Source: Charina bottae
Lineage: Eukaryota; Chordata; Lepidosauria; Squamata; Charinaidae
DNA: 64,000 nucleotides
NCBI GenBank assembly: GCA_023362775.1
Contig: JALMGJ010000004.1
Span: 79,350,798 to 79,414,797 of the forward strand
Reading direction: 5' to 3'
Position 1 is the first letter of the stretch; each line of letters opens with the position of its first letter. Shown in pieces: positions 24,147 to 34,297 of the stretch. Made by a program: the position numbers and the translations under genes. Below the pieces are notes generated by a model that saw nothing but the letters and a program-made list of their open reading frames with translations, was not told where the DNA came from and made no database searches.

Positions 24147-25861
24147 ACTTCAGTGTTCTTACACCATTCTCTTTTTTTTAATACCATAAACAAAGCAGGA
24201 TTATATTTGTCCAACTTAATTCTATTTGCATGATGCTGGATTGTTCAGTGTACATTAGTTCCTCCCCGTCATTGAAGAGATTCAGAATCTGGATTTAAAG
24301 AAATAATTCATTTCTGCTTGAGCTACCTGAAAACGTGAGCTCATTATTTAAAGAAAGCCAATGATCAGAAGCTTCATTCCTGAAACTTTATTTTATTGTC
24401 CTATTTTAATAATGAACAGAACCTCAAGACTTCATTACTTGAATAAGGAACAAAGCAATTTGAGAGTAATGATGACAATAGTGTTGGCATTATATCCTGA
24501 TATTTCTCAGGAGTTTGTATTGACTGGGCCTTGCCTGACATGGAGCAGTATTAATATATATCACAGTGAAGTTCCTCTTAAATGGCATTTAAAAGCACTT
24601 TTCTTAATGATGTGTTCAAGCCTGAATATGTTTTAGGTACTGTCAATTCTGTGTCTGTGTTCATTAACACCAGAAACTTTGGGGAACTACCACTATTGGG
24701 CACCTCTTAATATCTGACATAATAAGAGGCAATGATTATGTATGATGACTTCCCATATAGAAGTGGGCACTAGTTAACCATTGCTGATTATATGACATAA
24801 TGACCCTCTTCAGATACAATACAAAACTATTGAGTAGTGTTATATAAATGAGCCTTGGGTTCATATGCTCCCCTTTCCTCCAGCAAGGCCATAAGGAGAT
24901 TGAAAGTTTTTGCTTCCGTTTTCAATTTATTGCAGTTTAGTGTTACGACTTAACCCTAAAATGTGGTTAATCCTAATGATGGCATACTGAAACATGCCAG
25001 CTTCATAAGCTTCTGTTTGAAGTTGGCCTGTTCCAGTAAATCACATATCAAGCTAACCACAGTTAGTTTATGGTTTAGCAACATGGATGTCCCATAGATT
25101 CATACAAAACTTTCATACCAGTCTGTGTGAAAATTTAGTGTTACATCACAATGAAGTAAATACATGAATTTTGCCTAATAGCCAACTCTCAGTTTCAGGT
25201 GGGTTAAAATTAGGCCTGTGCAAAATACTTCAAATGAAACAATTTAAACTCGAGACAGGTTATCTTGACACTATTGGGAGTGTTCCAATACTGTTCCAAC
25301 CATACTGAAAGTTTGACCACAAAGCAGCCTATTTTTAAGCTTTAAAAATATGGGGGTGTTTAGAGTTTCCAGTATGGTCAAAATGACATCAGAAACACTG
25401 GAAAATTGGAAAAGCTGTTTCAAATTTGAAATGGGACATTTCAAGCTGAGGATGTTTTGAATTCGGAACATTTTGCACATCACTGCATAATAATAATGGA
25501 TAATGCAGATAAACTCTATCCACACTTCAAGGTTTTATTATTTGTCCAATGCAGGGAGAAATTTTTTAACCATTCCATAAAACAGACTTTGAAGGACCAA
25601 GTTTAGCCAATGCTTTACAGAAAATAGTGGAGACAAATTAAAAAAATCGTTGGTAACACTCCATTCTTGCAAATAAAATACTGGTATTTCAGGCTGCTGA
25701 TATTGTCATAAATATTGAAGTAAACATCTTGTTTAATTTCCAGGTTTACAAATTAAAAGACATGGATTATATTCAAATACTTAAATGTCAAAAAATTCAT
25801 AAAAACTGTTGCACTGTAAATGTGACTGAAGCAGTTTATAAATTCATAAATAAAAAATAAA
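24147..25861 (+). other. HSPA13: Probable HSPA13 3' UTR
   Basis: AT-rich sequence after the stop codon. The first AATAAA signals are at 25672-25677 and 25849-25861 (two close together). A longer form could reach about 27.7 kb, where another AATAAA lies. A degraded inverted-repeat element (25216-25485) is embedded. The extent is inferred from signals only. Confidence 0.45.
25216..25485. mobile_element. Degraded MITE with GTGCAAAAT ends
   Basis: The segment begins near CCTGTGCAAAAT and ends ATTTTGCACATC, an inverted pair. Internal parts also pair (TTTCCAGTATGGTCA against TGACC and similar). The family is uncertain, possibly hAT. Confidence 0.4.
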
Positions 25862-27867
25862 GAATATGGAATATTTTTGAGTACTCCTCTACATTAATAA
25901 ATAAGTGTGAATTTATCTGAGGCGGGACCTAAGCAATTTTCCTGATCATGGTGGCCAGTAAATGTATCAATGTAACTGAGGAAGTAGCTTCTAGCAGTGT
26001 ACTGTATTCATTTATTTTTCACATTTCTAACTGCCTGCAGTTGAAAGACACTCAGTTGACAGCATTTGAGTACTTTGTTATAATTGTCTGTAATAGCAAA
26101 GTTTGTTGTAGTTCAGAGGATTTTGCTGGTGATGATTGCAAGAAGTGATTTTCTGATTCTTGAAAAAAAATATGGAGTAGTCTTCAAGGATAGTTAGGAA
26201 CTACCCTGTCTAAAGGTATTTTATGTAAACTGTTTCATAGTCTTTATATAAGTATTGCCAACTATATTGGTATCAACAAGACCAGCAAATATTTTACCAG
26301 TACTGGTAAATTGGTTTTAAGGTGCTTTAAACTCATCATCAATTTTTTATTTGGTAAAACAAATTCCTTTTAAAATGGAGCAGTCATAAGTTCTAAGTTC
26401 ATGGACATCATCAGTTTTACAAAAATATTCTTCATGATTTAAAAGTATTCCTCCAGAACGTGCAATTTTTAGGATATTAAGAAGTAGTCAGATATTTCAG
26501 AGGGAATTTAAGAGGAGAGCAACAGGAGGGAAAGCCAAATTAAACAAGCTATGATCCACATTATTTTAGGGTACTGGAAAAATTATAACTTCTTGGGGTG
26601 GAGATTTAAACACTATCAATAGTAAAGATCTAAATTGCTTTTTCATGAGAGGAGTATGTATACTATCTATCCTTTCATAAACTTGCCAACACAAGACAAC
26701 ATCCTGTTGCTTCTAAAACCAGTAGCAATACTTCCATATATTATTGTGGTCAGGATTACACTTCTTACTTGACTTAGCAAGAAGATAAAACTATTGCAAA
26801 TGCAGCATTTTGATCTATTTTTTATTTGAATATATGCTAAGAACAGTAAGTAATGATTTTATGGAGTAAAATGAATTACCAATTAAATAGTACAAAAGTG
26901 TGTGAAATATACTTAAAAGAATAAATATACTTGAAGTTAAACTAAGCTTTTTTGCCTTACAATAACATTCAAATTCATATTAGGGAGAAAAAATTCAAAT
27001 TTCTCCAGCAAAAAGGTGTAAATTCTCTCTGGTTTGCCTAATTCTAAAGAACTGCATCTGCAACCTGACAGAAAGAGCAGCTTGCACAGATGCAATTATA
27101 CCTCTTTGTATATCATAAACAAAGAAAGAAAACAGTGTTTCTATCACTATTAGAGATTGTTGGAGCAGGTTTGCCAGCAACCCTAAACCAGAACTATGAA
27201 CTACTGCATCAGTGTAGTAATGCACGAGCTACAAAAGGTTGAGATTCATTTGAGAGGTTAGAGTTGTTTTGCAAATATATATATGTATTTTGGGCATTTT
27301 TTAGAGTATCACACAATTCATCACATGACCTTTTCTATAAAAAAACAACAAAATTAAAATGATTTTCTTGTTGAAGCCATGGATTTCTATTAAAAATAAC
27401 ATACCTATGTATTCAAATTGCTCTCACTAGTTTGTGTACAATTAAATGATATATATGTTAATACACACCTGCTATTCATTTTCATGCTTTCGTTTGAAGC
27501 TTAATTCTTGGGTCTGATGAATATGTATATTGCTATATTTTGTACTATTATATTTCCTTCTGGATTGTGGCACATAAAATGGACTGGCTGGTTTGCAGAC
27601 TAATGTGAAACAATTTTTCAAATGATGCCTTTTTGTGAGAGACTGCATTTATGAAATGGTCCTTTTGTTACCACAATAAAATACTTTTTATAGTGCCTAT
27701 GGCATTTTGCTATAGTGAATATATAAATGAGGTCTAACTAATAACAAAGGTGTTTCTAGGAGTAAAATAGATTTTCAGCTGACATTCTACAACTTTACTA
27801 TGGTATATCTTTCTGTATGTTCCAGAAATCTCTATGTTACTGGTATAGCTTACACAAAGTTTTCAAA
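25862..27867. other. AT-rich spacer, no gene recognised
   Basis: May include alternative HSPA13 3' UTR (AATAAA near 27675). No repeat ends or domains identified. Confidence 0.35.
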
Positions 27868-28085
27868 AGAGCCAATCTGGTATAGTGGCTAAGGTCCTGG
27901 TTTAGAAATTGGGAGACACTGAATTCTAGGCCTCCCTTAGGCATGAAAGCTAGCTGGGTGACTTTGGGCCAATCACTCCCTCTCAGCCCAACTAACATTA
28001 CAGGGTTGTTGCTGTGGGGAAAATAGGATGGTGGAGCATTAGATATCTATGTCGCCTTGAGTTAACCAAAAAATAGCTTACTCTA
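27868..28085 (+). mobile_element. tRNA-type SINE of a second squamate family
   Basis: GAGCCAATCTGGTATAGTGG is a tRNA-like head; a CTTAGGCATGAAAGC segment, GGGTGACTTTGGGCCAATCA, CTCAGCCCAAC and ACAGGGTTGTTG follow. This order matches the common squamate SINE that ends in CGCCTTGAGTTA. It is distinct from the Sauria-type copies. Confidence 0.7.
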
Positions 28086-28317
28086 GTGACTGTTGACTTA
28101 GTGCAGTGTTCCACTACTTGGTACTTTCCAAATATGTTTCATTCCAACTCAGAATTTTTAATCAGCAAAGATCTATGTTGGATGAGATTTCTGGGACTTG
28201 AAATCCAACACAAGAGGACAGCAGGCTAGGAATACTATGAATTCTTTTCCTAATAAAGGATTGACCGAAAGATACATTAATAAACTTTGAAATGGCACAG
28301 ATGTGTTCACCCCTTAA

Positions 28318-28403
28318 TTTTTTTATTGTAAGCCGCCCAGAGTCCCCCGTTGGGGGAGATGGGCAGTCATATAAATTTAAATAAATAAAAATAAAATAAT
28401 AAA
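28318..28403 (+). mobile_element. L2-type LINE 3' tail
   Basis: GTAAGCCGCCCAGAGTCCCC, then GGGGGAGATGGGCAG and TAAATTTAAATAAATAAA, the same 3' end as the L2 at 60172-60250. Confidence 0.85.
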
Positions 28404-28944
28404 TTTCTACTGCTAGAGTGGTTAAAGATATATATATATATATGAAAGGAAGGAAGGAACATAAATCTTATTAAGCATGATTCTGATTTCCATCAGCGAT
28501 TCATACAAAGAGCAACAAAATACATAACTCAATACTTGGATCAGGGATCCTACAAGACCAACATATATAAATATAGCCCTATGCCCCTCCCCACAACTGC
28601 TGATCTTGATCTCACTTCCTTCAAGAGGCCAGTATCTCTACTGCAAGGTATACCTTAAACCAGGAGGAACTGCTGCCAACCTCTAGTTGTGAACAGACAA
28701 GAGCAACTTTACAGTTCTACTTTCATTAGAAAAATGACTATAGAGATAGGCAGGCAGGATCAGACAAGTACAACATTAAATAACAGTATGATATTGAATT
28801 AAATGGGATCAGTCTTGTGAGCTGGAGAGAGACTTGTTCAGAACTGACAATTTGTACATAACAGACCAAGCGATTTCCTTAAAGGTGCAGTACATTTCAA
28901 AAGCACAGTATACATTTAAACAATTCCCCACTCCCTTGTAAATT

Positions 28945-29024
28945 TTTCCCTTGTAAACCGCCCAGAGTCCTCTGGCTGGAGGAGATGGGCGGTAATACAA
29001 ACTTAAATAAATAAATAAATAAAT
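28945..29024 (+). mobile_element. L2-type LINE 3' tail
   Basis: CTTGTAAACCGCCCAGAGTC with GGAGGAGATGGGCGGTAATA and an (AAAT)n end. Confidence 0.85.
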
Positions 29025-29169
29025 GTCCCCAGCAACAGTTATCTCTGTACAAAAGTATCATGTAGCATTTTTTCCCATTCCCTTCCTAGCTTCTTGACCC
29101 CTACTCCCGAGGTCAATATCCTCCAACCTGGCTCATTTGAATCCTTCCTGTTCACTTCATCTTCTCAGC

Positions 29170-29221
29170 TTTTCAAGCCTTTAGTTGGAAGCCACCCAGA
29201 GTAGTCGGGAGTTGAGCAGCC
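29170..29221 (+). mobile_element. LINE 3' tail that received the copia insertion
   Basis: GGAAGCCACCCAGAGTAGTC and GAGTTGAGCAGCC, a CR1/L2-type tail. It is cut after CAGCC at the copia border and resumes at 38863 as CAGCCTATAATATG, so the empty site would read GAGCAGCCTATAATATG. Confidence 0.7.
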
Positions 29222-29698
29222 TTTTGTATTTTTATAAAATTTATGATCAGAGTTATGGAAAAACCAAGAGATAAGTTTGTAGCAAAACGTTGTTTTATTT
29301 AAAACAAAAACATAGGAACAAACCTTGAACCTTCTTCTTTAGCCAAAGCATGGCATGGTTGATTAGCATAGCCATTTAGATAGCAGAGAGCAGAATGCAG
29401 AGAACAAAAGGACAAAAGGCATTTACATTTTTAAACCTTTACCTGACCAGCCTCTGAGTGGACAGGATTCAGCATGTGACCAAAAACACCTAGGCAACAG
29501 ATTCCCAATATGGGCAAAGCTCTAACAGCTAATTCTGATTGGTCAGAAACTCTCAGACTGGCCGGCACCTGGGGGCAATAACATTCCTGAGTGGGGGGTG
29601 AACATGTGCTCCTGAGCCCAAACAAAAAAAAAGTTTTGAGGCCTGGCTTTTTAAAAACTCAGCCACATATTCTACAGACATAAAAAATATATACAACA
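29222..29698 (-). repeat. Copia LTR 1 (3' LTR of the array)
   Basis: 477 bp. Contains an AATAAA signal (complement near 29296) and a TATATATTTTTT stretch near its 5' end on the - strand. Confidence 0.95.
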
Positions 29699-29711
29699 CT
29701 CCCCTTTTTTT
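29699..29711 (-). other. Copia polypurine tract, unit 1
   Basis: On the - strand AAAAAAAGGGGAG lies directly before the 3' LTR, the expected plus-strand priming site. Confidence 0.85.
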
Positions 29712-29715
29712 ATGA

Positions 29716-32700
29716 CTAGAAAGAATATGGAAACAAACCCAGCTTGGTAATTAACTCACTGTGCCTACTGGCAACTAGAGGCTTGGTTAAGATATCAGCC
29801 AACATTAATTTAGTATCACAGTATTTCAAAACAACCTTTTTCTTGGCTAGAAAATCTTTAACAAGATGAAAACGCACATCAATGTGCTTTGTGCGGTTTC
29901 TGGAACTCTCAGATAAAGCCAAATGGATACAGGCTTGATTGTCTTCATGAATTGTTACAGGCTGGCTTAAAATGATTCCAATGTCTTGCAACAATTGAGT
30001 AAACCAAAGTACTTCATTGCACAGTTGTGCTAAAGCATAGAATTCGGCTTCAGCTGTGCTGATGGCTACTACAGTCTGCTTTCTCGAAAACCAAGCAATA
30101 GTGGACTTTGCAAATTGAATTACACTTCCAGAAGTAGACTTCCTATCACTGAGATCTCCAGCCCAATCTGAATCACACCAGCATTCTAACTTTTCTTCTG
30201 TGTCTGTAGCAGACAACCTTAAGCAAAAATCTTTGGTGCCTTGCAAATAACGAAACAGCCTTTTTAAACCAGACTTTGCAGCAGATGTGGGATTTTCCAC
30301 AAACCTGCTCAAAATGGACACACTGTTAGAAATGTCCGGACGGCTGTTATTTGCAATGTAAAGAAGACTGCCAATGGCTGATCTGAAACTATCTCCTTCA
30401 GATGACTCACCATCCCCCTCTTCTTTTAGAAACTCGGGAAGCATGGGGGAGGAGACAGACTTGCAGTCCTGCATTTTAAAATCCTCCAGCAGCTTCTTAA
30501 TTTTGCTACTCTGGCTTATGAGAAAACTGCCATCTTTTTCCCTCTGAATTTCTAATCCTAGGTAATTGTTGACTGCTCCAAGACATTTCAATGTGAAATT
30601 GTTTTGCATACAAACCTCAAAGGAATGCTTCTGTTCATCAGATGAAGTGAGCAGCAACAAATCATCCACATACAAGCACAAGTACATTACACCTTGCTTA
30701 TCATTTTTTACATACACACAAGGATCAGCAATTCCCTTCTGAAACCCAAATTTTTGCAAAATATTATCCATTTTAATATTCCAACAACGCGCGGCTTGTT
30801 TCAAACCATAGATGGATTTCTGCAACTCACACACAAGATGTTTTTCTTTTTCATAACCAGGAGGTTGTTGCATAAACAATTTTTCCTCCAAGTCACCATA
30901 CAGAAAAGCAGTTTGAATATCATAGTGATAAACAGACAGTTTCTTCATGGCAGCAACCTTTAAAAGCAACCTGATAGATTCAGCTTTTGTCACTGGAGCA
31001 AAAGTTTTGTCATAATCCACATTTTTTCTTTGAGCAAAACCTTTTGCTACCAACCTTGCTTTGTACTTCTGAATTTTGCCATCAGAATCTTTTTTCAGTT
31101 TGAACACCCACCTACAACCTAAAACCTTCTGATTAGGAGGCAAACTTACTAGTTTCCAAGTTTTATTTTCCTTTAAGGAATCCAACTCTTGCTGCATGGC
31201 TTCATGCCAACACTTAGCTATTTCAGCTGGCATTTCTTTAATTTCTTCCAGAGACTCAGGCTCTGTGTGAATGTGAAAAGCCTTCACAACATCTGCTTGA
31301 TAACGATCAGGAGGAACTCCCTTATTAATCCTTTCAGACCTGCGAGGTAGGACAGGACTTACACTCTGTTTCCCACCATTGCCCTCAGAAACCTCTGACT
31401 TTCCAGACAAGTCAGCTTCCTGATCATTGACTTCACTGGGTGATTCCTGCAAATCACCATCAGCAAGACTTTGCTGCTCCCCCATGGATAAATCAACTGA
31501 AGAACTAGAGTTTATTTTATCCCAATTCTGCTCAGCAAAAGAAGCACTCTTACTAATTATCAGTTGATTATCCAGTATGAACCTGTAGCTTCTCTGACTC
31601 TGTTCATACCCTACAAAGATTGCTTTCTTTGTTCTGGAAGCCCCCTTGCGCCTCAGCTGTTTGGGAATGTGGACCCAAGCTGTGCTTCCAAACACCCTGA
31701 GGTGGCTTACTTTAGGCTTCACACCATAGAACAAATGAAAAGGGACATCCTGAATTGCACTGCTAAACAGCCTGTTCTGCACATAACACGCTGTAGTAAC
31801 AGCTTCTCCCCAATACCTAAAAGGCAAACTAGCATCCTTCAGCAAACACATCATTGCTTCCTGCAGCGTTCTGCCTTTTCTCTCTGCAACAGAATTCTGT
31901 TCAGGAGTGTAAGGGTTAGCTAAAATGTGTTCTATCCCTTTTTCTAACAAAAAGCTTTTAAACTTTGAGGATAGATACTCTCCACCTCGATCTGATTGCA
32001 AAGCAGACACTGGCCTTGGGAATTTTCCATTCGCCCAAGCCACAAAAGCCTTAAATTTACCAAAGACCTCATCTTTGTGTTTCAGCAAATAAATGAATGT
32101 GTACCTGGAAAAATCATCTATGAAGGTCAAAATGTACCTTGCTCCCCCAAGACTAGGAGAAAATGGGCCTATTACATCAGAATGAATGATCTCTAGAGGC
32201 CTAGAGGTGGACCTATCAGAAAACTTCTTCACAGGAGCCCTTGTGGTCTTATTCTCCTTGCAAACTGCACAATCTAGATATTTATCACAAGGCTTCAATT
32301 TTAAATCAGCAGAATAACTAGGCATTTGAGATATGTACTTAAAATTAGCATGAGCAAATCTCCTATGTAATAAATGGATGCACTGATCGTGCAAGGGCTT
32401 ATTTTCAAAAACAGCCTTAGCTTTAGCAATTTGCTGCTTTTCAGCATTTTGTACAATGTACAGAGAATCTTTCTGCAAACACTTTGCAACCATTTTACCA
32501 TTCTTTCTAATATCACAACCCTCTTTCTTAAAAGTTATAACATAACCTGAGGCTACTAGCTGCCCCACAGACAAGAGATTGCTTTGAAAATTAGGCACAA
32601 ACAAAACATTTTTAACAGTTTCCCCCAAACATGGAAGATTGATCTCACCTTCACCCACGATCTTGGATACAGATCCATCTGCTAAGGAAACTTTTTGTTT

Positions 32701-33693
32701 GTTAGTTTTAGACAAAGACAGAAAGGAATCTTTATTGTGACATATATGAGAATTGGCCCCACTGTCAAGAACCCACAAATTTTTATTATCAGAGTTCTCA
32801 ACAACTGTTGCATGAAGAATCTTCTTTCCAGAAGTCTCTTCTTTCTTGCGAGAAGTCTTCTTCTTTTGAACACAGTCCTTTTGGAGATGAGCAGTGGATC
32901 CACAGGTAAAGCATCGCCTGATGAATAATGCAGAAGCTTGAAATTCAGAGCTCTTCCGCTCCCTCTGCTGGCCACGAGAAGACTTTATTGTAGAAATGGA
33001 GGCAGCTTTTTCTTGTCGCTTCTCCCACTCAGCAAGCAGCCGGGTAGACACAAACGATGGATTTAAATCAGCTTCTGGGATTCCCTCCATGGAGCAAATT
33101 AAAGTGTCCCAGGACTCATTCAATGAAGAAAGCATAATGTAGGCTTTCATCAGGGGGGTAAATTCCATCCCACGTTCTTGAAGTTCCACAAAATAATTCT
33201 GAAGCTTGTGGAGATGATCAGGCAAATTTCCATTCTCAGGCAAGTGAGCCTTGTACAGTTTTTTCGTTAAAATAACCTTGCTGCCTGGACTAGTTTTCAC
33301 ATATAAATCACGCAAATAGTCCCATAAGTCTTTGGAAGTTTCTCTGCCTCTCACGTGAATAAGCTGATCATCCTGAACAGCCAAAATAATGGAGGCTTTG
33401 CATTTCTCATCTTTCCTCAACCAGGCTTGATCTGGATTCTGAGGAATTTGTTCAGAAATTGCAGACCATAAATTTTCTCTCCTCAAGAAACTTTCCATTT
33501 TCAAAGACCAGTTCAAATAATTAGAATTAGAAAGCCTTTCCAGGAGCATACCTTGAAAATTAGAAGCTGTAGCAGCAGCAGCCATGGCTCCTTCTCTCCC
33601 CTGTTGTAGAAATCCAAAAAACACGAGGCTTGCAAACACGAGGCAAAACTCCGCCTCCGATTGAAACTTCCTGTAACTGCCGGCAAGTTTCAA
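29716..33693 (-). CDS. Copia gag-pol polyprotein, unit 1, intact
   Basis: 1325 residues in one frame. Domains in order: copia-type Gag (about 45-250), CCHC zinc knuckle C261-C264-H269-C274, aspartic protease with D310-S-G, integrase with H443/H448/C475/C478 and DD35E catalytic D506, D568, E604, reverse transcriptase with YVDD at 1008-1011 (D1010, D1011), and RNase H with D1174, E1215 and D1300. The order PR-IN-RT-RH is diagnostic of Ty1/copia (gypsy has integrase last). No separate envelope gene. The product would form intracellular virus-like particles. A second ATG at residue 37 starts MAAAATASNF and may be the true start; upstream residues are hydrophobic and less Gag-like. Confidence 0.97.
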   Translation of the reverse strand: MKLAGSYRKFQSEAEFCLVFASLVFFGFLQQGREGAMAAAATASNFQGMLLERLSNSNYLNWSLKMESFLRRENLWSAISEQIPQNPDQAWLRKDEKCKASIILAVQDDQLIHVRGRETSKDLWDYLRDLYVKTSPGSKVILTKKLYKAHLPENGNLPDHLHKLQNYFVELQERGMEFTPLMKAYIMLSSLNESWDTLICSMEGIPEADLNPSFVSTRLLAEWEKRQEKAASISTIKSSRGQQRERKSSEFQASALFIRRCFTCGSTAHLQKDCVQKKKTSRKKEETSGKKILHATVVENSDNKNLWVLDSGANSHICHNKDSFLSLSKTNKQKVSLADGSVSKIVGEGEINLPCLGETVKNVLFVPNFQSNLLSVGQLVASGYVITFKKEGCDIRKNGKMVAKCLQKDSLYIVQNAEKQQIAKAKAVFENKPLHDQCIHLLHRRFAHANFKYISQMPSYSADLKLKPCDKYLDCAVCKENKTTRAPVKKFSDRSTSRPLEIIHSDVIGPFSPSLGGARYILTFIDDFSRYTFIYLLKHKDEVFGKFKAFVAWANGKFPRPVSALQSDRGGEYLSSKFKSFLLEKGIEHILANPYTPEQNSVAERKGRTLQEAMMCLLKDASLPFRYWGEAVTTACYVQNRLFSSAIQDVPFHLFYGVKPKVSHLRVFGSTAWVHIPKQLRRKGASRTKKAIFVGYEQSQRSYRFILDNQLIISKSASFAEQNWDKINSSSSVDLSMGEQQSLADGDLQESPSEVNDQEADLSGKSEVSEGNGGKQSVSPVLPRRSERINKGVPPDRYQADVVKAFHIHTEPESLEEIKEMPAEIAKCWHEAMQQELDSLKENKTWKLVSLPPNQKVLGCRWVFKLKKDSDGKIQKYKARLVAKGFAQRKNVDYDKTFAPVTKAESIRLLLKVAAMKKLSVYHYDIQTAFLYGDLEEKLFMQQPPGYEKEKHLVCELQKSIYGLKQAARCWNIKMDNILQKFGFQKGIADPCVYVKNDKQGVMYLCLYVDDLLLLTSSDEQKHSFEVCMQNNFTLKCLGAVNNYLGLEIQREKDGSFLISQSSKIKKLLEDFKMQDCKSVSSPMLPEFLKEEGDGESSEGDSFRSAIGSLLYIANNSRPDISNSVSILSRFVENPTSAAKSGLKRLFRYLQGTKDFCLRLSATDTEEKLECWCDSDWAGDLSDRKSTSGSVIQFAKSTIAWFSRKQTVVAISTAEAEFYALAQLCNEVLWFTQLLQDIGIILSQPVTIHEDNQACIHLALSESSRNRTKHIDVRFHLVKDFLAKKKVVLKYCDTKLMLADILTKPLVASRHSELITKLGLFPYSF

Positions 33694-33787
33694 AAAAACA
33701 AAGAAGCCTCTCCAAATGCAAATTAAAACAGGTCAGCTTTCTTCTCTCTCATTTTTCCATAAGTTTTGTCTCTGATCCAGAAGCAAT

Positions 33788-33803
33788 TGCTGGGCCCATA
33801 ACC
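33788..33803 (-). other. Copia primer-binding site, unit 1
   Basis: The + strand reads TGCTGGGCCCATAACC, matching the anticodon stem-loop of vertebrate initiator tRNA-Met; the - strand template is therefore complementary to it. It abuts the LTR exactly. Drosophila copia primes from a cleaved half of the same tRNA. Confidence 0.85.
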
Positions 33804-34280
33804 TTTTGTATTTTTATAAAATTTATGATCAGAGTTATGGAAAAACCAAGAGATAAGTTTGTAGCAAAACGTTGTTTTATTTAAAACAAAAACATAGGAA
33901 CAAACCTTGAACCTTCTTCTTTAGCCAAAGCATGGCATGGTTGATTAGCATAGCCATTTAGATAGCAGAGAGCAGAATGCAGAGAACAAAAGGACAAAAG
34001 GCATTTACATTTTTAAACCTTTACCTGACCAGCCTCTGAGTGGACAGGATTCAGCATGTGACCAAAAACACCTAGGCAACAGATTCCCAATATGGGCAAA
34101 GCTCTAACAGCTAATTCTGATTGGTCAGAAACTCTCAGACTGGCCGGCACCTGGGGGCAATAACATTCCTGAGTGGGGGGTGAACATGTGCTCCTGAGCC
34201 CAAACAAAAAAAAAGTTTTGAGGCCTGGCTTTTTAAAAACTCAGCCACATATTCTACAGACATAAAAAATATATACAACA
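33804..34280 (-). repeat. Copia LTR 2 (shared middle LTR)
   Basis: 477 bp, offset 4582 from LTR 1. It serves as the 5' LTR of the unit to its left and the 3' LTR of the unit to its right. Confidence 0.95.
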
Positions 34281-34293
34281 CTCCCCTTTTTTT
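34281..34293 (-). other. Copia polypurine tract, unit 2
   Basis: Same AAAAAAAGGGGAG tract as in unit 1, adjoining LTR 2. Confidence 0.85.
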
Positions 34294-34297
34294 ATGA

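Noticed and set aside
26995..27225. - strand frame as an ABCC13 transmembrane exon
   Set aside because: Hydrophobic but without ABC motifs or supportive splice phases.
30694..33884. Several + strand frames opposite the copia gene (for example 30694-30963 and 31564-31923)
   Set aside because: They are shadows of the gag-pol frame, repeat at the same offset in the second unit and have no domain of their own.
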